A stretch of 64,000 bases of DNA from JAUUSJ01 sp964439395 (GCA_964439395.1 CAYTNV010000014.1:1-64000); one strand, 5' to 3'. Positions 16,805 through 26,159 are shown, counted from the stretch's first letter. Translations and numbers: made by a program. The notes: a model not told the origin generated them from the letters alone.

Positions 16805-17662
16805 ATGAAGTTTTATTCTACAGATGATTTTTTTATGCATTCAGAAATGGCTCTTACTAATAATTTATTCACTGATATTTATCCTCTCTCTTATGGCAAG
16901 CAGCAATGTGAACCGCTCTACTCTTTTGGACCAGCGGTGAGAGAATATTATCTTTTACATTATTGTGTGAGAGGAAAAGGAGTATTTTTTGCGAATGATT
17001 ATAAATATGAAATTGAGCAGGGACAGGGATTTTTAATCTGTCCAGGTGACTTGACATTCTATCAAGCAGATGAGGAAAATCCTTGGCTCTATATATGGAT
17101 TGCAGTCGGTGGAAATGCAGTGGAAAAATATTTAAAACTGATGGAGTTATCAAGAGAAAATCCGATTTTTTCTTATTCAAACCCTAAAATTTTACTATCT
17201 TATATAGATGATATGCTTTTACATCATACTTTAAGCTATACTAATGAAATGTATGCAGAAGGTGTGTTGATGAAGATGCTATCTTGTCTAATTGACGAGG
17301 CGAGTGATTCACTGGGAAGAAGTAAGCAGTTTCACGACGTTTATGTTTCAAAGGCAATTTCATATATCGAAACACATTATCAGGAGTCAATTTCTGTGCA
17401 AGATATCGCCGATTATTTATCGTTAAATCGAAGTTATTTGACAGAATTATTTTTAAAAACAGTACATTTATCTCCGCAGCAATTTCTTGTAAAATTTCGT
17501 ATTACAAAGGCGGAGACATTGCTTCTCACTACTGATTTACCAATTAAGACAATAGCGTATTCGTGTGGATATTCAAACGAGTTTTCCTTTTCAAAGGCGT
17601 TTAAGAAGGTAATGAATGACAGCCCAGGACATTTTCGCAAAATGCAACAGGAGGAAAAATAA
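16805..17662 (+). CDS. AraC-family transcription regulator
   Basis: A 285-aa protein with an N-terminal cupin-like sensor domain (HYCVRGKGVFFANDYKYEIE, then GQGFLICPGDLTFYQAD) and a C-terminal double HTH of AraC type (about residues 180-282): ISVQDIADYLSLNRSYLTEL, LSPQQFLVKFRI and IAYSCGYSNEFSFSKAFKK. It is the type that activates sugar genes upon ligand binding. Its position directly after the GH36 gene suggests it regulates that gene. GGGAGGGA precedes the start. The next gene begins at the base following the stop. Confidence 0.88.
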   Translation: MKFYSTDDFFMHSEMALTNNLFTDIYPLSYGKQQCEPLYSFGPAVREYYLLHYCVRGKGVFFANDYKYEIEQGQGFLICPGDLTFYQADEENPWLYIWIAVGGNAVEKYLKLMELSRENPIFSYSNPKILLSYIDDMLLHHTLSYTNEMYAEGVLMKMLSCLIDEASDSLGRSKQFHDVYVSKAISYIETHYQESISVQDIADYLSLNRSYLTELFLKTVHLSPQQFLVKFRITKAETLLLTTDLPIKTIAYSCGYSNEFSFSKAFKKVMNDSPGHFRKMQQEEK

Positions 17663-18205
17663 ATGAACAGTTTAAAACAACTAATATTATATTTTTTACT
17701 AGCAGGAGTTTTATGTTTTAGTGGATGTAATAACGGTAAGAGGGATTTAATAAATCAGGTACAAGATTTGGAAAATAGAGTGAATGAGTTGGATGAACGA
17801 AAAAAACAAGATGAGGCAGAACAAAAGGCCATTAAGGAGGCGGAAGAACAAAAAGCGCGTGAGGAGGAAGCGAAGAAAAAAGCTGAGTCGGAAAAAAAGA
17901 ATGATTTGGCAGGTTTGAGTTCGCTTAGAACGAAGCTAAAGAAGTTAGAGGAAAAAGTTGATAAGATTGATGATTCAGATATACTTACAAATGATTTGGA
18001 TGATTATTATAAGTTAGATGATGAGGTTGCATCTTTGAGAGAAGAACTTGATAATGCGAAAGATAAGTTAGATGAGCTTGATAATAATGCGGAGCATGAA
18101 TCGTATAAAGAAAAAATAAAAGAACAGCAAGATGAATATGAAAAATTAAAGGAAAGATTAAATACTGCGAAAAAGGAATTAGACGATAAATTCGAGATGA
18201 ATTAA
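17663..18205 (+). CDS. Coiled-coil lipoprotein
   Basis: A 180-aa protein with a lipoprotein signal peptide (hydrophobic 9-19, lipobox LCFSGC, lipidated Cys at about residue 22). The rest is highly charged continuous coiled coil rich in Lys/Glu/Asp/Leu heptads (VQDLENRVNELDERKKQDEA, LEEKVDKIDD, KLKERLNTAKKELDD). No enzyme signature. It is anchored to the outer face of the membrane and could act as a spacer or scaffold. The ATG directly follows the stop of the AraC gene, so it is translationally linked to it. No function can be assigned. Confidence 0.75.
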   Translation: MNSLKQLILYFLLAGVLCFSGCNNGKRDLINQVQDLENRVNELDERKKQDEAEQKAIKEAEEQKAREEEAKKKAESEKKNDLAGLSSLRTKLKKLEEKVDKIDDSDILTNDLDDYYKLDDEVASLREELDNAKDKLDELDNNAEHESYKEKIKEQQDEYEKLKERLNTAKKELDDKFEMN

Positions 18206-18294
18206 ATAAAAATTTTAACATCAATTGCCATTTTAATAGTTGCATACTCATAATAGAATAGGTATAATGAAGGAAGAAAATAATAGGATTTAGC

Positions 18295-18323
18295 TTGACA
18301 AAGAAAATGACCTGATATATACT
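18295..18323 (+). promoter_or_regulatory. Promoter of the fatty-acid synthesis cluster
   Basis: A perfect TTGACA (18295-18300), 17-bp spacer and TATACT (18318-18323), 64 bp upstream of acpP. Confidence 0.85.
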
Positions 18324-18335
18324 TTGATTGTCAAA
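18323..18335. promoter_or_regulatory. FabT-like operator overlapping the start of transcription
   Basis: TTTGATTGTCAAA is a palindrome with 5-bp arms and a 3-nt centre, overlapping the end of the -10 and the expected +1. It closely resembles the TTTGA-TTA-TCAAA box bound by FabT, the MarR-type repressor of fatty-acid genes in Lactobacillales. A bound repressor here would block initiation. No marR-type gene lies in the cluster. Assignment is by resemblance only. Confidence 0.6.
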
Positions 18336-18386
18336 CTAATCCGAAATAATACAAATTAACTATAATATATAAAGGAGAATAAAATT

Positions 18387-18620
18387 ATGTTAGAAAAAAT
18401 GAAAGAAATTATCGCAGAGCAGTTAAACGTGGATGAGAGTGAAATCGAATTAGAAACTTCTTTCAAAGATGACTTAGGAGCTGACTCTTTAGATTTATTT
18501 GAGTTAGTTATGTCTTTAGAGGAAGAGTATGATATTGAGATTCCTTCTGATGATTTAAATGACTTAAATACAGTGGAGGATGTTATTAATTATTTAAAAG
18601 ATAAGGGTATCGAGGCGTAA
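18387..18620 (+). CDS. acpP: Acyl carrier protein
   Basis: A 77-aa acidic helical protein carrying acyl chains on a 4'-phosphopantetheine attached to S34 in LGADSLDLFE. The surrounding DDLGADSLD and the C-terminal VEDVINYLK helix are standard. AAAGGAG lies upstream of ATG 18387. First gene of the fatty-acid cluster, with fabK starting 4 nt after its stop, so the two are co-transcribed. Confidence 0.96.
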   Translation: MLEKMKEIIAEQLNVDESEIELETSFKDDLGADSLDLFELVMSLEEEYDIEIPSDDLNDLNTVEDVINYLKDKGIEA

Positions 18621-18624
18621 TTAG

Positions 18625-19557
18625 ATGGAGACAAGAGTAAGTAAGTTGCTTGGAACTGTATATCCAGTGATACAGGGCGGTATGGCATGGGTGGCAGAGC
18701 ATCACTTGGCAGCCGCAGTTTCAAATGCTGGCGGATTAGGAATTATTGCAGCTGGTGGTGCACCAACTGAGGTCGTAAGACAGGAAATTAGAGAGTTAAA
18801 AAAATTGACAGATAAGCCATTTGGAGTCAATATTATGTTGATGAATCCGAATGCTGAGGAGCTTGCGAAAATGCTCGTGGAGGAAAAGGTTCCAATCGTG
18901 ACGACAGGAGCGGGAAGTCCAGAGCCATTTATGAAAATGTGGAAGGAAGCAGGCATGAAAGTAATTCCAGTAGTTGCCTCCGTGGCATTGGCAAGACGTA
19001 TGGAGAAATACGGTGCAGATGCAGTCGTGGCAGAGGGTGCAGAGGCAGGAGGACATATTGGAGAATTGACAACGATGGTACTTGTACCTCAAGTTGTAGA
19101 TGCAGTGAGTATTCCAGTTATCGCAGCCGGAGGAGTGGCAGATGGAAGAGGAATGGCAGCAGCTATGATGCTTGGAGCAGAGGGGGTTCAGGTTGGAACA
19201 AGATTTGTTACATCGAAGGAATGTATTTGCCATGACAATTTTAAGAAGAAAATAATGAAGGCAAAGGATATTGACACTGTAGTGACAGGAAGGTCAACTG
19301 GACATCCAATTCGTGTGCTTCGTAATCAAATGTCAAGAGAATATCTTAAGATGGAGAAAGAAGGAAAAAGCTTGGAGGAATTAGAGCTTTTGACACTTGG
19401 TTCTCTAAGAAAGGCCGTTGTTGAAGGTGACTTAAAAGGTGGCTCTTTTATGGCAGGACAGTCCGCTGGTCTAATAAAAGAAGAACAATCCTGTAAGGAT
19501 ATTATCGAGGATATTGTAATAAAAGCAGAATCTTTACTTACATCAAAATTATTTTAA
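18625..19557 (+). CDS. fabK: Enoyl-ACP reductase II (FabK)
   Basis: A 310-aa FMN-dependent TIM-barrel enzyme that reduces trans-2-enoyl-ACP in each elongation round using NAD(P)H. Signatures are VIQGGMAWVAEHHLAAAVSN, GVNIMLMNP, VAEGAEAGGHIGE, PVIAAGGVADGRG and GAEGVQVGTRFV. The sequence is the FabK branch of the nitronate monooxygenase superfamily; there is no fabI in the cluster, and the position after acpP supports FabK. A GAGG near the acpP stop provides the ribosome site. Confidence 0.93.
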   Translation: METRVSKLLGTVYPVIQGGMAWVAEHHLAAAVSNAGGLGIIAAGGAPTEVVRQEIRELKKLTDKPFGVNIMLMNPNAEELAKMLVEEKVPIVTTGAGSPEPFMKMWKEAGMKVIPVVASVALARRMEKYGADAVVAEGAEAGGHIGELTTMVLVPQVVDAVSIPVIAAGGVADGRGMAAAMMLGAEGVQVGTRFVTSKECICHDNFKKKIMKAKDIDTVVTGRSTGHPIRVLRNQMSREYLKMEKEGKSLEELELLTLGSLRKAVVEGDLKGGSFMAGQSAGLIKEEQSCKDIIEDIVIKAESLLTSKLF

Positions 19558-19563
19558 AAAATT

Positions 19564-19610
19564 AAGCTTATCTCTCATGCGAGGAGGAAGAATGAGAGAT
19601 GAGCTTTTTA
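19564..19610 (+). terminator. Terminator between fabK and fabD
   Basis: AAGCTTATCTCTCAT (19564-19578) pairs with ATGAGAGATGAGCTT (19592-19606), followed by TTTT. It divides the cluster: acpP-fabK can be made in excess of the downstream genes. Confidence 0.8.
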
Positions 19611-19712
19611 GAAATTTTTTCAGATAAGGGAAAATAGAACGATTTTGGTGAGTGAGAAAAAGAGATTTCATTAGATAAAAATAATAAAAAATATAATAAA
19701 TTTTAAAAAGAG

Positions 19713-19782
19713 TAGAATGTAAAAAACATTCTATATATTTTTTTGAAAAAATAGTTTGAAATACAAAATATTTGAAAACAAA
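19713..19782 (+). promoter_or_regulatory. Leader hairpin and TTTG-N-CAAA sites before fabD
   Basis: TAGAATGT / ACATTCTA (19713-19733) is a perfect 8-bp stem with a 5-A loop, followed by TATATTTTTTTG, terminator-like. Just downstream are TTTGAAATACAAA (19755-19767) and TTTGAAAACAAA (19771-19782), weaker relatives of the FabT-like box at 18323. This 250-bp gap probably carries separate control of fabD and the following genes. Confidence 0.4.
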
Positions 19783-19808
19783 AATAAAAGTGAGGTATCA
19801 TAAAAAGT

Positions 19809-20732
19809 ATGGGTAAAATAGCATTTATATTTCCTGGACAGGGAGCACAGTATATTGGAATGGCAAAGGATTTTTATGAGCAATTTGAAGCTAGTAAAGC
19901 TATTTTTGAGCAGGCGAGCAAAGAGTTGAATTTGGATATGGAGTCACTTTGCTTTGAGGAAAATGAATTATTAGATCAGACAGAGTATACGCAGGCAGCG
20001 ATGGTGACAGCAAGCGTTGCTATCTTAGCAGAGATAGAAAAAAGAGGGATTAAGCCAGATGTGACAGCTGGTCTAAGTCTTGGAGAGTACTGTGCTTTAG
20101 TAGCCAGCAAAGCGATGAGCTTTGTAGATGCGGTGAAGGTTGTAAGACAGCGCGGAATTTTGATGCAAAATACGGTACCTCTTGGACAGGGCGCAATGGC
20201 AGCCGTTCTTGGTATGAAGGCAGAAGAAATTGAGGCAGTATGTGAAAAAATAGAAGGAGTGGGAATCGCAAACTATAATTGCCCAGGACAGATTGTCATC
20301 ACTGGAAAAAGTGAACAGATCGAAGAAGCTTCTAAATCTTTAAAGGAGGCTGGCGCAAGAAGAGTTTTACCGTTAAAGGTAAGCGGTCCATTCCACTCAG
20401 AAATGCTAAAGCCGGCTGGAGAAAAATTGGGAGAGATTTTAAAAGAAGTTGAGGTAAATACTCCAGTTATCCCTTATATCTCCAACACAACGGCAGGATA
20501 TGTGACAAAAAAAGAAGATATAAAACCATTATTAGAGAGACAGGTATATAGCTCTGTTCGTTGGCAGCAGGGAGTTGAGGCGATGTTAGCAGATGGGGTA
20601 GATACCTTTATTGAAATTGGACCTGGAAAGACATTGACAGGCTTTATGAGGAAAATAAATCGCAAAGTAAAAGCAATTAATATAGAAAAAGTAGAAGATT
20701 TGGAAAAACTTGAGGAGGTGGAAAAGTGTTAA
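19809..20732 (+). CDS. fabD: Malonyl-CoA:ACP transacylase
   Basis: A 307-aa enzyme transferring malonyl from CoA to ACP. It begins with IAFIFPGQGAQYIGMAKDFY. The nucleophile Ser is in AGLSLGEYCAL, and the catalytic His is in KVSGPFHSEMLKPA. Length is standard. Start ATG 19809 has GTGAGG upstream. The end overlaps fabG by 7 nt. Confidence 0.96.
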   Translation: MGKIAFIFPGQGAQYIGMAKDFYEQFEASKAIFEQASKELNLDMESLCFEENELLDQTEYTQAAMVTASVAILAEIEKRGIKPDVTAGLSLGEYCALVASKAMSFVDAVKVVRQRGILMQNTVPLGQGAMAAVLGMKAEEIEAVCEKIEGVGIANYNCPGQIVITGKSEQIEEASKSLKEAGARRVLPLKVSGPFHSEMLKPAGEKLGEILKEVEVNTPVIPYISNTTAGYVTKKEDIKPLLERQVYSSVRWQQGVEAMLADGVDTFIEIGPGKTLTGFMRKINRKVKAINIEKVEDLEKLEEVEKC

Positions 20733-21466
20733 ATGAAAAAGTTGCTATCGTAACAGGAGCAAGCCGAGGAATTGGAAGGCAGATTGCCCTCACGCTTGCC
20801 TCTTACGGAGCTAATATAGTAGTAAATTATTATGGTTCTTTGGAAAAAGCAAAAGAGGTAGCAAGTGAAATAGAAGCGATGGGAAGAGAGGCTCTTTTAT
20901 ATCAGGGAAATGTGGCAGATATGGATGCGATGAAAGAGATGGTAAAAGAGACGACTAAAAAATTTGGTCGAATTGATATTTTAGTAAATAACGCTGGAAT
21001 TACAAAGGATAATCTTCTTATGGCGATGAAAGAAGAGGAGTTCGAACAAGTTCTCGATATAAATTTAAAGGGAAGTTTTATTTGTATGAAGCAGGTAATC
21101 CGTACCATGATGAAACAAAGATATGGAAGAATTATTAATTTATCTTCTGTTTCTGGAAGAATGGGAAATGCAGGTCAAGTAAATTATAGTGCTTCTAAGG
21201 CGGGAGTCATTGGAATGACGAAATCTCTTGCGAGAGAGGTTGGAAGCAGAGGAATCACCGTAAATGCAGTGGCACCTGGATTTATCGATACAGATATGAC
21301 GGCGGTACTAAAGGATGAAGTAAAAGAAGCAATTATGGCAGGAATTCCGCTAAAACGAGTTGGAAAACCAGAAGATATTGCAGAGGCAGTCGCATTTTTA
21401 GCGTCAGATAAGGCATCCTATATTACAGGCCAGGTTCTTAGCGTAGACGGTGGAATGTTCATGTAA
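20726..21466 (+). CDS. fabG: 3-oxoacyl-ACP reductase
   Basis: A 246-aa short-chain dehydrogenase that reduces beta-ketoacyl-ACP with NADPH. It has TGASRGIGRQ (cofactor), NNAGIT, the catalytic S-Y-K set with NLSSVSGRMGNAGQVNYSAS-K, and VAPGFIDTDMT. It starts with GTG 20726 (GAGGAGG upstream) inside the end of fabD, so translation is coupled. Confidence 0.96.
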   Translation: MLNEKVAIVTGASRGIGRQIALTLASYGANIVVNYYGSLEKAKEVASEIEAMGREALLYQGNVADMDAMKEMVKETTKKFGRIDILVNNAGITKDNLLMAMKEEEFEQVLDINLKGSFICMKQVIRTMMKQRYGRIINLSSVSGRMGNAGQVNYSASKAGVIGMTKSLAREVGSRGITVNAVAPGFIDTDMTAVLKDEVKEAIMAGIPLKRVGKPEDIAEAVAFLASDKASYITGQVLSVDGGMFM

Positions 21467-21575
21467 TTCAATTGAGCAGTGCACAGGCAAATTGCATTGT
21501 GGATAGAAGGCAAAGGATATTACTGACAGAAGGCAATAAAAACGAGAACAGTATAAGAAAAATTGAGGTAAGGAT

Positions 21576-22805
21576 ATGAATAGAGTAGTAGTAACAGGAA
21601 TGGGAGTTATAAGCCCTATCGGAAATGATGTGGAAACTTATTGGAATAGCCTAAAAGCTGGCAAGGTAGGAATCGATAAAATTACAAAATTTGACGTGAC
21701 AGAATATAAAACAAAAGTAGCAGCAGAAGTAAAGGATTTTAATCCAAAAGAGTATATGGATCCAAAATCAGCTAGGAGAATGGCGGAGTTTTGTCAGTAC
21801 GCAGTCGCTGCAACAAAGCAGGCATTAGAGCAGTCTGGTCTTGATTTGGACAAAGAGGATACAACGAGAATTGGAGTTTGTGTGGGTTCTGGTATCGGTG
21901 GTCTTTCCATTATGGAAAAAGAAGAAAAAAAGCTTCTGGAAAAAGGACCAAAGAGAATTGCTCCATTGATGATTCCAATGATGATTTCTAATATGGCAGC
22001 AGGAAATATTTCTATTCAATTTGGCTTAAAAGGAAAATGTACAAATGTAGTGACAGCATGTGCGACAGGTACTCACTCTATCGGGGATGCCTATAGAAGT
22101 ATTCAATGTGGAGATGCAGATATTATGGTGGCAGGAGGAACAGAGTCTTGTATCACACCTCTTGGAGTTGCAGGCTTTTCTTCTCTCACAGCACTTAGCA
22201 CATCTGATGACCCGCTCCGCGCATCTATCCCATTTGATAAGGAGAGAGATGGCTTTGTTATGGGTGAGGGTTCAGGAATTGTTATTTTAGAATCTCTTGA
22301 TCACGCTTTGGCACGAGGCGCTAATATTTTAGCGGAGGTCGTAGGATACGGTGCAACATCTGATGCTTTTCATATTACTTCTCCAGCGGAGGATGGAGAG
22401 GGAGCAGCAAGGGCAATGGAGCTTGCTATTAAGGAAGCAGGAATTTGTCCAAATCAGGTAGAGTATATTAATGCACATGGAACGAGTACACATCATAATG
22501 ATATGTTTGAGACTATGGCAATAAAAAAAGTATTTGGTGATGATTCTTATAAGGTAAATATAAATTCTACAAAATCGATGATTGGTCATGCACTTGGAGC
22601 AGCAGGAGCCTTAGAATTTATCGCATGTGTGAAGTCTGTCATGGAAAATTTCATTCATCAGACAGCTGGATATCAAATTCCAGATGAGGAATGTGATTTA
22701 AACTATACAAAAGAGCCAGTAGAGAGAGAAGTAAATTATGCTCTTAGCAATTCTCTCGGATTTGGTGGACATAATGCCAGCCTTCTTGTAAAGAAAGTAA
22801 ACTAG
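21576..22805 (+). CDS. fabF: Beta-ketoacyl-ACP synthase II
   Basis: A 409-aa condensing enzyme of the elongation cycle. Catalytic C162 lies in VVTACATGTHSIGDAYRS; the two His residues are in NAHGTSTHHNDMFE and KSMIGHALGAAGALE. C-terminal NSLGFGGHNAS is typical. It is 110 nt after fabG. It is the only condensing enzyme in the window, since fabH is not in the cluster. Confidence 0.96.
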   Translation: MNRVVVTGMGVISPIGNDVETYWNSLKAGKVGIDKITKFDVTEYKTKVAAEVKDFNPKEYMDPKSARRMAEFCQYAVAATKQALEQSGLDLDKEDTTRIGVCVGSGIGGLSIMEKEEKKLLEKGPKRIAPLMIPMMISNMAAGNISIQFGLKGKCTNVVTACATGTHSIGDAYRSIQCGDADIMVAGGTESCITPLGVAGFSSLTALSTSDDPLRASIPFDKERDGFVMGEGSGIVILESLDHALARGANILAEVVGYGATSDAFHITSPAEDGEGAARAMELAIKEAGICPNQVEYINAHGTSTHHNDMFETMAIKKVFGDDSYKVNINSTKSMIGHALGAAGALEFIACVKSVMENFIHQTAGYQIPDEECDLNYTKEPVEREVNYALSNSLGFGGHNASLLVKKVN

Positions 22806-22826
22806 GAATGGAGAGGAGTGGATAAG

Positions 22827-23351
22827 ATGAAGGTGACAATAGATGATGTATTAACCTTAATTGAGAGAGTATCCGACTCTAACCTGACAAAATTTCAGTT
22901 TGAGGATGAAGATTTTGGAATTTCCATGACTTCTTCCAAAAAAGGAAGAAAAATAAAAAAAGTAGGGTTGAATCGAGACGAGATAGAAAAGAAGCAGGAG
23001 AATAAAAAAGAGCAATCTTCTTCAGATATAAAAAAAGAATTAAAAGAAGAGAAAAAGATTGCGATTGAGGAGCCTTCTAGTTCTTCTGCTTTAGAAGAGG
23101 AAGACTTAGGACTAAAAATGGTGCATTCTCCTCTAGTTGGAACATTTTATGTTGCGAAGGAAGAGGGGGCAGAGCCTTTTGTAAAAGTTGGAGATACAGT
23201 GAAAAAGGGGCAGGTTATCGGAATTGTGGAGGCAATGAAACTAATGAATGAAGTCGAGAGTGACTACGATGGCATTATTTCAGAAATTTTAGTAGAGAAT
23301 GAAGAAATGGTAGAGTATAATCAGCCTTTAATTAGTGTTATAGTATCGTAA
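22827..23351 (+). CDS. accB: Biotin carboxyl carrier protein of acetyl-CoA carboxylase
   Basis: A 174-aa protein. The N-terminal helix domain is followed by a charged, Lys/Glu/Ser-rich linker (about residues 50-95) and the C-terminal biotinyl domain with VEAMKLMNEVE; the Lys carries biotin. ATG 22827 is used because GAGAGGAG is 8-9 nt upstream; GTG 22818 sits on that site. It supplies the mobile arm between AccC and AccAD. Confidence 0.95.
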   Translation: MKVTIDDVLTLIERVSDSNLTKFQFEDEDFGISMTSSKKGRKIKKVGLNRDEIEKKQENKKEQSSSDIKKELKEEKKIAIEEPSSSSALEEEDLGLKMVHSPLVGTFYVAKEEGAEPFVKVGDTVKKGQVIGIVEAMKLMNEVESDYDGIISEILVENEEMVEYNQPLISVIVS

Positions 23352-23395
23352 TGACTTAGTAAAATTAGTTTTTATTTGCCAGGAGGGTAGAAGAG

Positions 23396-23821
23396 ATGGT
23401 TTTAGATAGTAAACAGATTCAAGAAATTATTCCTCATCGCAGTCCATTTTTATTAATTGACCGAATCGATGAGTTAGAAATAGGGAAAAGGGCAGTCGGA
23501 AGAAAATGTGTCAGTTTTAATGAGCCTTATTTTGCAGGACATTTTCCGGGAGAGCCAGTGATGCCGGGAGTACTTATTATTGAGGCATTAGCGCAGGTTG
23601 GTGCGGTATGCTGTCTTGCGGACGAGAAGAATAAGGGGAAAATTGCGTTTTTTGGTGGAATTAATAAGGCCAGATTTAAACAGAAGGTTGTACCAGGAGA
23701 TGTGTTAAAGCTCGAAGTAGAGATGATTAAGGTGAAAGGTCCAGTGGGTATTGGAAAAGCGACAGCTTATGTGGAAGATAAAGTTGTGGCATCCGCAGAG
23801 CTTACCTTTGCGATTAGTTAA
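23396..23821 (+). CDS. fabZ: 3-hydroxyacyl-ACP dehydratase
   Basis: A 141-aa hot-dog fold dehydratase. HRSPFLLIDRI and the catalytic His in AGHFPGEPVMPGVLIIEALA-QVG are diagnostic. It catalyses dehydration of beta-hydroxyacyl-ACP. AGGAGG lies upstream of ATG 23396. Only fabZ (no fabA) is seen in the cluster. Confidence 0.96.
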   Translation: MVLDSKQIQEIIPHRSPFLLIDRIDELEIGKRAVGRKCVSFNEPYFAGHFPGEPVMPGVLIIEALAQVGAVCCLADEKNKGKIAFFGGINKARFKQKVVPGDVLKLEVEMIKVKGPVGIGKATAYVEDKVVASAELTFAIS

Positions 23822-23845
23822 TAGAAGGAATTGCGAGGTAGAGAG

Positions 23846-25183
23846 ATGTTTAAGAAAATACTCATTGCAAATCGCGGAGAGATTGCTGTTCGCATTATCC
23901 GTGCTTGCAGAGAAATGGGAATTGAGACAGTGGCAGTTTACTCAACAATTGATAAAGATGCCATTCATACAAAGCTTGCAGATGAGGCGGTCTGCATTGG
24001 TCCTGCTCCAAGTAAGGACAGCTATTTAAACATGGAGCAAATTATTAGTGCGACTTTAGCGACGGGAGCCGAGGCGATTCATCCAGGATTTGGATTTTTA
24101 TCTGAAAATAGTAAATTTGTAAAAATGTGTGAAAAATGCAATATTAATTTTATCGGACCAAGCGCTAAGTTGATTGATAAGATGGGAAACAAATCTGAAG
24201 CTAGAGTGACGATGATGAAGGCTGGGGTTCCAGTTACACCAGGAAGTAAGGAAGCAATTTATGATGCCGATAGAGGACTTGAATTGGCTAGGGAGATTGG
24301 ATATCCAATTATGATTAAGGCTTCAGCTGGCGGCGGCGGAAAAGGAATGCGCGTTGCGAGAACAGAAGAAGAGTTTCTCTCTCAGTTTAATACAGCGAAA
24401 AAGGAGGCAGAGAACGCATTTTCAGATGGAACAATGTATATTGAAAAATATATGGAAAATCCAAGGCATATTGAGGTACAGATTTTGGCTGATAAATATG
24501 GAAATGTCATTCATCTGGGGGAGCGTGATTGTTCGATTCAAAGACGACATCAAAAATTAATTGAGGAGTCTCCATGTATCGCAATCAGCGAGGAACTCCG
24601 AAAAAAAATGGGCGAGACTGCTGTGAGAGCGGCAAAAGAAGTCGGCTATTATAATGCTGGAACAATTGAATTTTTGTTGGATGAAAATAAAAATTTCTAT
24701 TTTATGGAGATGAATACAAGAATTCAGGTTGAGCATCCCGTGACAGAGATGGTAACAGGGATTGATTTGATTAAGGAGCAGATTAAAATTGCAGCAGGAT
24801 ACCCATTATCTTATAAACAAGAGGATATTAAAATAAATGGTCATGCGATTGAATGTCGAATTAATGCAGAGGATCCACAACATCATTTTATGCCGTCTCC
24901 AGGTATGATAAAAACATTACATTTTCCAGGTGGGAAAGGTGTGAGAATCGAGTCAGCGCTTTACTCAAATTATGAGATTCCACCGCAGTATGATTCGATG
25001 ATTCTGAAGTTGATTGTGCATGATGATACGAGAGAACTTGCTATTAGTAAGCTTAGAAGTGCACTCGGAGAAGTCATTATAGAAGGAGTAAAAACAAATC
25101 TTGATTTTCAGTATGAGTTAATTAATCATCCAGAGTTTGAAAATGGAGAGATTGATACTGGATTTGTAGAGAGAATTCTATAA
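23846..25183 (+). CDS. accC: Biotin carboxylase subunit of acetyl-CoA carboxylase
   Basis: A 445-aa ATP-grasp enzyme that carboxylates biotin on AccB. It begins FKKILIANRGEIAVRIIRAC. The ATP loop is KASAGGGGKGMRVA, and the catalytic region is HIEVQILADKYG, GERDCSIQRRHQKLIEESP and EMNTRIQVEHPVTE. ATG 23846 (GAGG about 9 nt upstream) is preferred over TTG 23831. Confidence 0.96.
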   Translation: MFKKILIANRGEIAVRIIRACREMGIETVAVYSTIDKDAIHTKLADEAVCIGPAPSKDSYLNMEQIISATLATGAEAIHPGFGFLSENSKFVKMCEKCNINFIGPSAKLIDKMGNKSEARVTMMKAGVPVTPGSKEAIYDADRGLELAREIGYPIMIKASAGGGGKGMRVARTEEEFLSQFNTAKKEAENAFSDGTMYIEKYMENPRHIEVQILADKYGNVIHLGERDCSIQRRHQKLIEESPCIAISEELRKKMGETAVRAAKEVGYYNAGTIEFLLDENKNFYFMEMNTRIQVEHPVTEMVTGIDLIKEQIKIAAGYPLSYKQEDIKINGHAIECRINAEDPQHHFMPSPGMIKTLHFPGGKGVRIESALYSNYEIPPQYDSMILKLIVHDDTRELAISKLRSALGEVIIEGVKTNLDFQYELINHPEFENGEIDTGFVERIL

Positions 25184-25223
25184 AGAATATAGGGAATAAA
25201 AGAGATGGGGAAGGAGGAAATTT

Positions 25224-26090
25224 ATGTTTGAGGGAATGTTTAAAAAAACATATATAAAGCCAGATAGAAAACAACGTCCTAAAAAAGTAAAAAAGGTTGT
25301 AAGAGAGATTCCTCAAGTTCCAGAGGGACTTTTTCAAAAATGTGATGCATGTGGGCATACGATTTACTCGGAAGATATCGCAGAAAATTATTATATTTGT
25401 CCAAAATGTGGGGAATATTTTAGAATCCGTCCTAGGACAAGAATTAGTATGATACTTGATCAGGATAGTTTTGTCGAGTGGGATGCTGGACTTGAGACAA
25501 GTGATCCATTGGAGTTTCCGGATTATAAGAAAAAACTTGCCCATCTTCGGGAAGTGACAAACTTAGAAGAAGCTGTTATTACAGGTGAGGGAAGTATCGG
25601 TGGAGAGCATGTGGCGATCGCCGTTATGGGTACCGATTTCATGATGGGAAGTATGGGCGAGGTTGTTGGAGAAAAAATTACAAGGGCGATTGAGAGAGCA
25701 ACTTCTTACGCAATTCCAATCTTGATTTTTTGTTGTTCAGGTGGAGCGAGGATGCAAGAGGGGATGATTTCTCTGATGCAGATGGCAAAGACTTCCGCGG
25801 CTCTTAAGAGACATGACGAGGCTGGACTTTTATATATTTCCGTTCTCACAGATCCGACAACAGGTGGCGTGACGGCAAGTTTTGCGATGCTAGGAGATAT
25901 TATTTTAGCAGAGCCGAAAGCTTTAATTGGATTTGCAGGTCCTCGAGTGATTGAGCAGACGATTGGACAAAAGCTTCCAGAGGGATTTCAAAGAGCAGAA
26001 TTTTTGTTAGAGCATGGCTTCGTAGATAAAATTGTGGAGCGGAAAAATTTGCGCTATACACTTGCCGCATTGCTAAATGGACATGTCTGA
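25224..26090 (+). CDS. accD: Acetyl-CoA carboxylase carboxyltransferase, beta subunit
   Basis: A 288-aa crotonase-fold subunit with an N-terminal zinc ribbon (CDACGHTIY ... CPKCGEYF, two CxxC pairs, residues 37-59). Later come GEGSIGGEHVAIAVMGTDFM, SGGARMQEGM and PTTGGVTASFAMLGDI. It transfers the carboxyl from biotin to acetyl-CoA together with AccA. GGAGG precedes ATG 25224. Confidence 0.96.
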   Translation: MFEGMFKKTYIKPDRKQRPKKVKKVVREIPQVPEGLFQKCDACGHTIYSEDIAENYYICPKCGEYFRIRPRTRISMILDQDSFVEWDAGLETSDPLEFPDYKKKLAHLREVTNLEEAVITGEGSIGGEHVAIAVMGTDFMMGSMGEVVGEKITRAIERATSYAIPILIFCCSGGARMQEGMISLMQMAKTSAALKRHDEAGLLYISVLTDPTTGGVTASFAMLGDIILAEPKALIGFAGPRVIEQTIGQKLPEGFQRAEFLLEHGFVDKIVERKNLRYTLAALLNGHV

Positions 26091-26159
26091 TGACAAAGAT
26101 ATTATTATTGGATAGGACTTTTGCAAAAAAAGGGAAATGTATTGAGAAAAGAGGATGTT

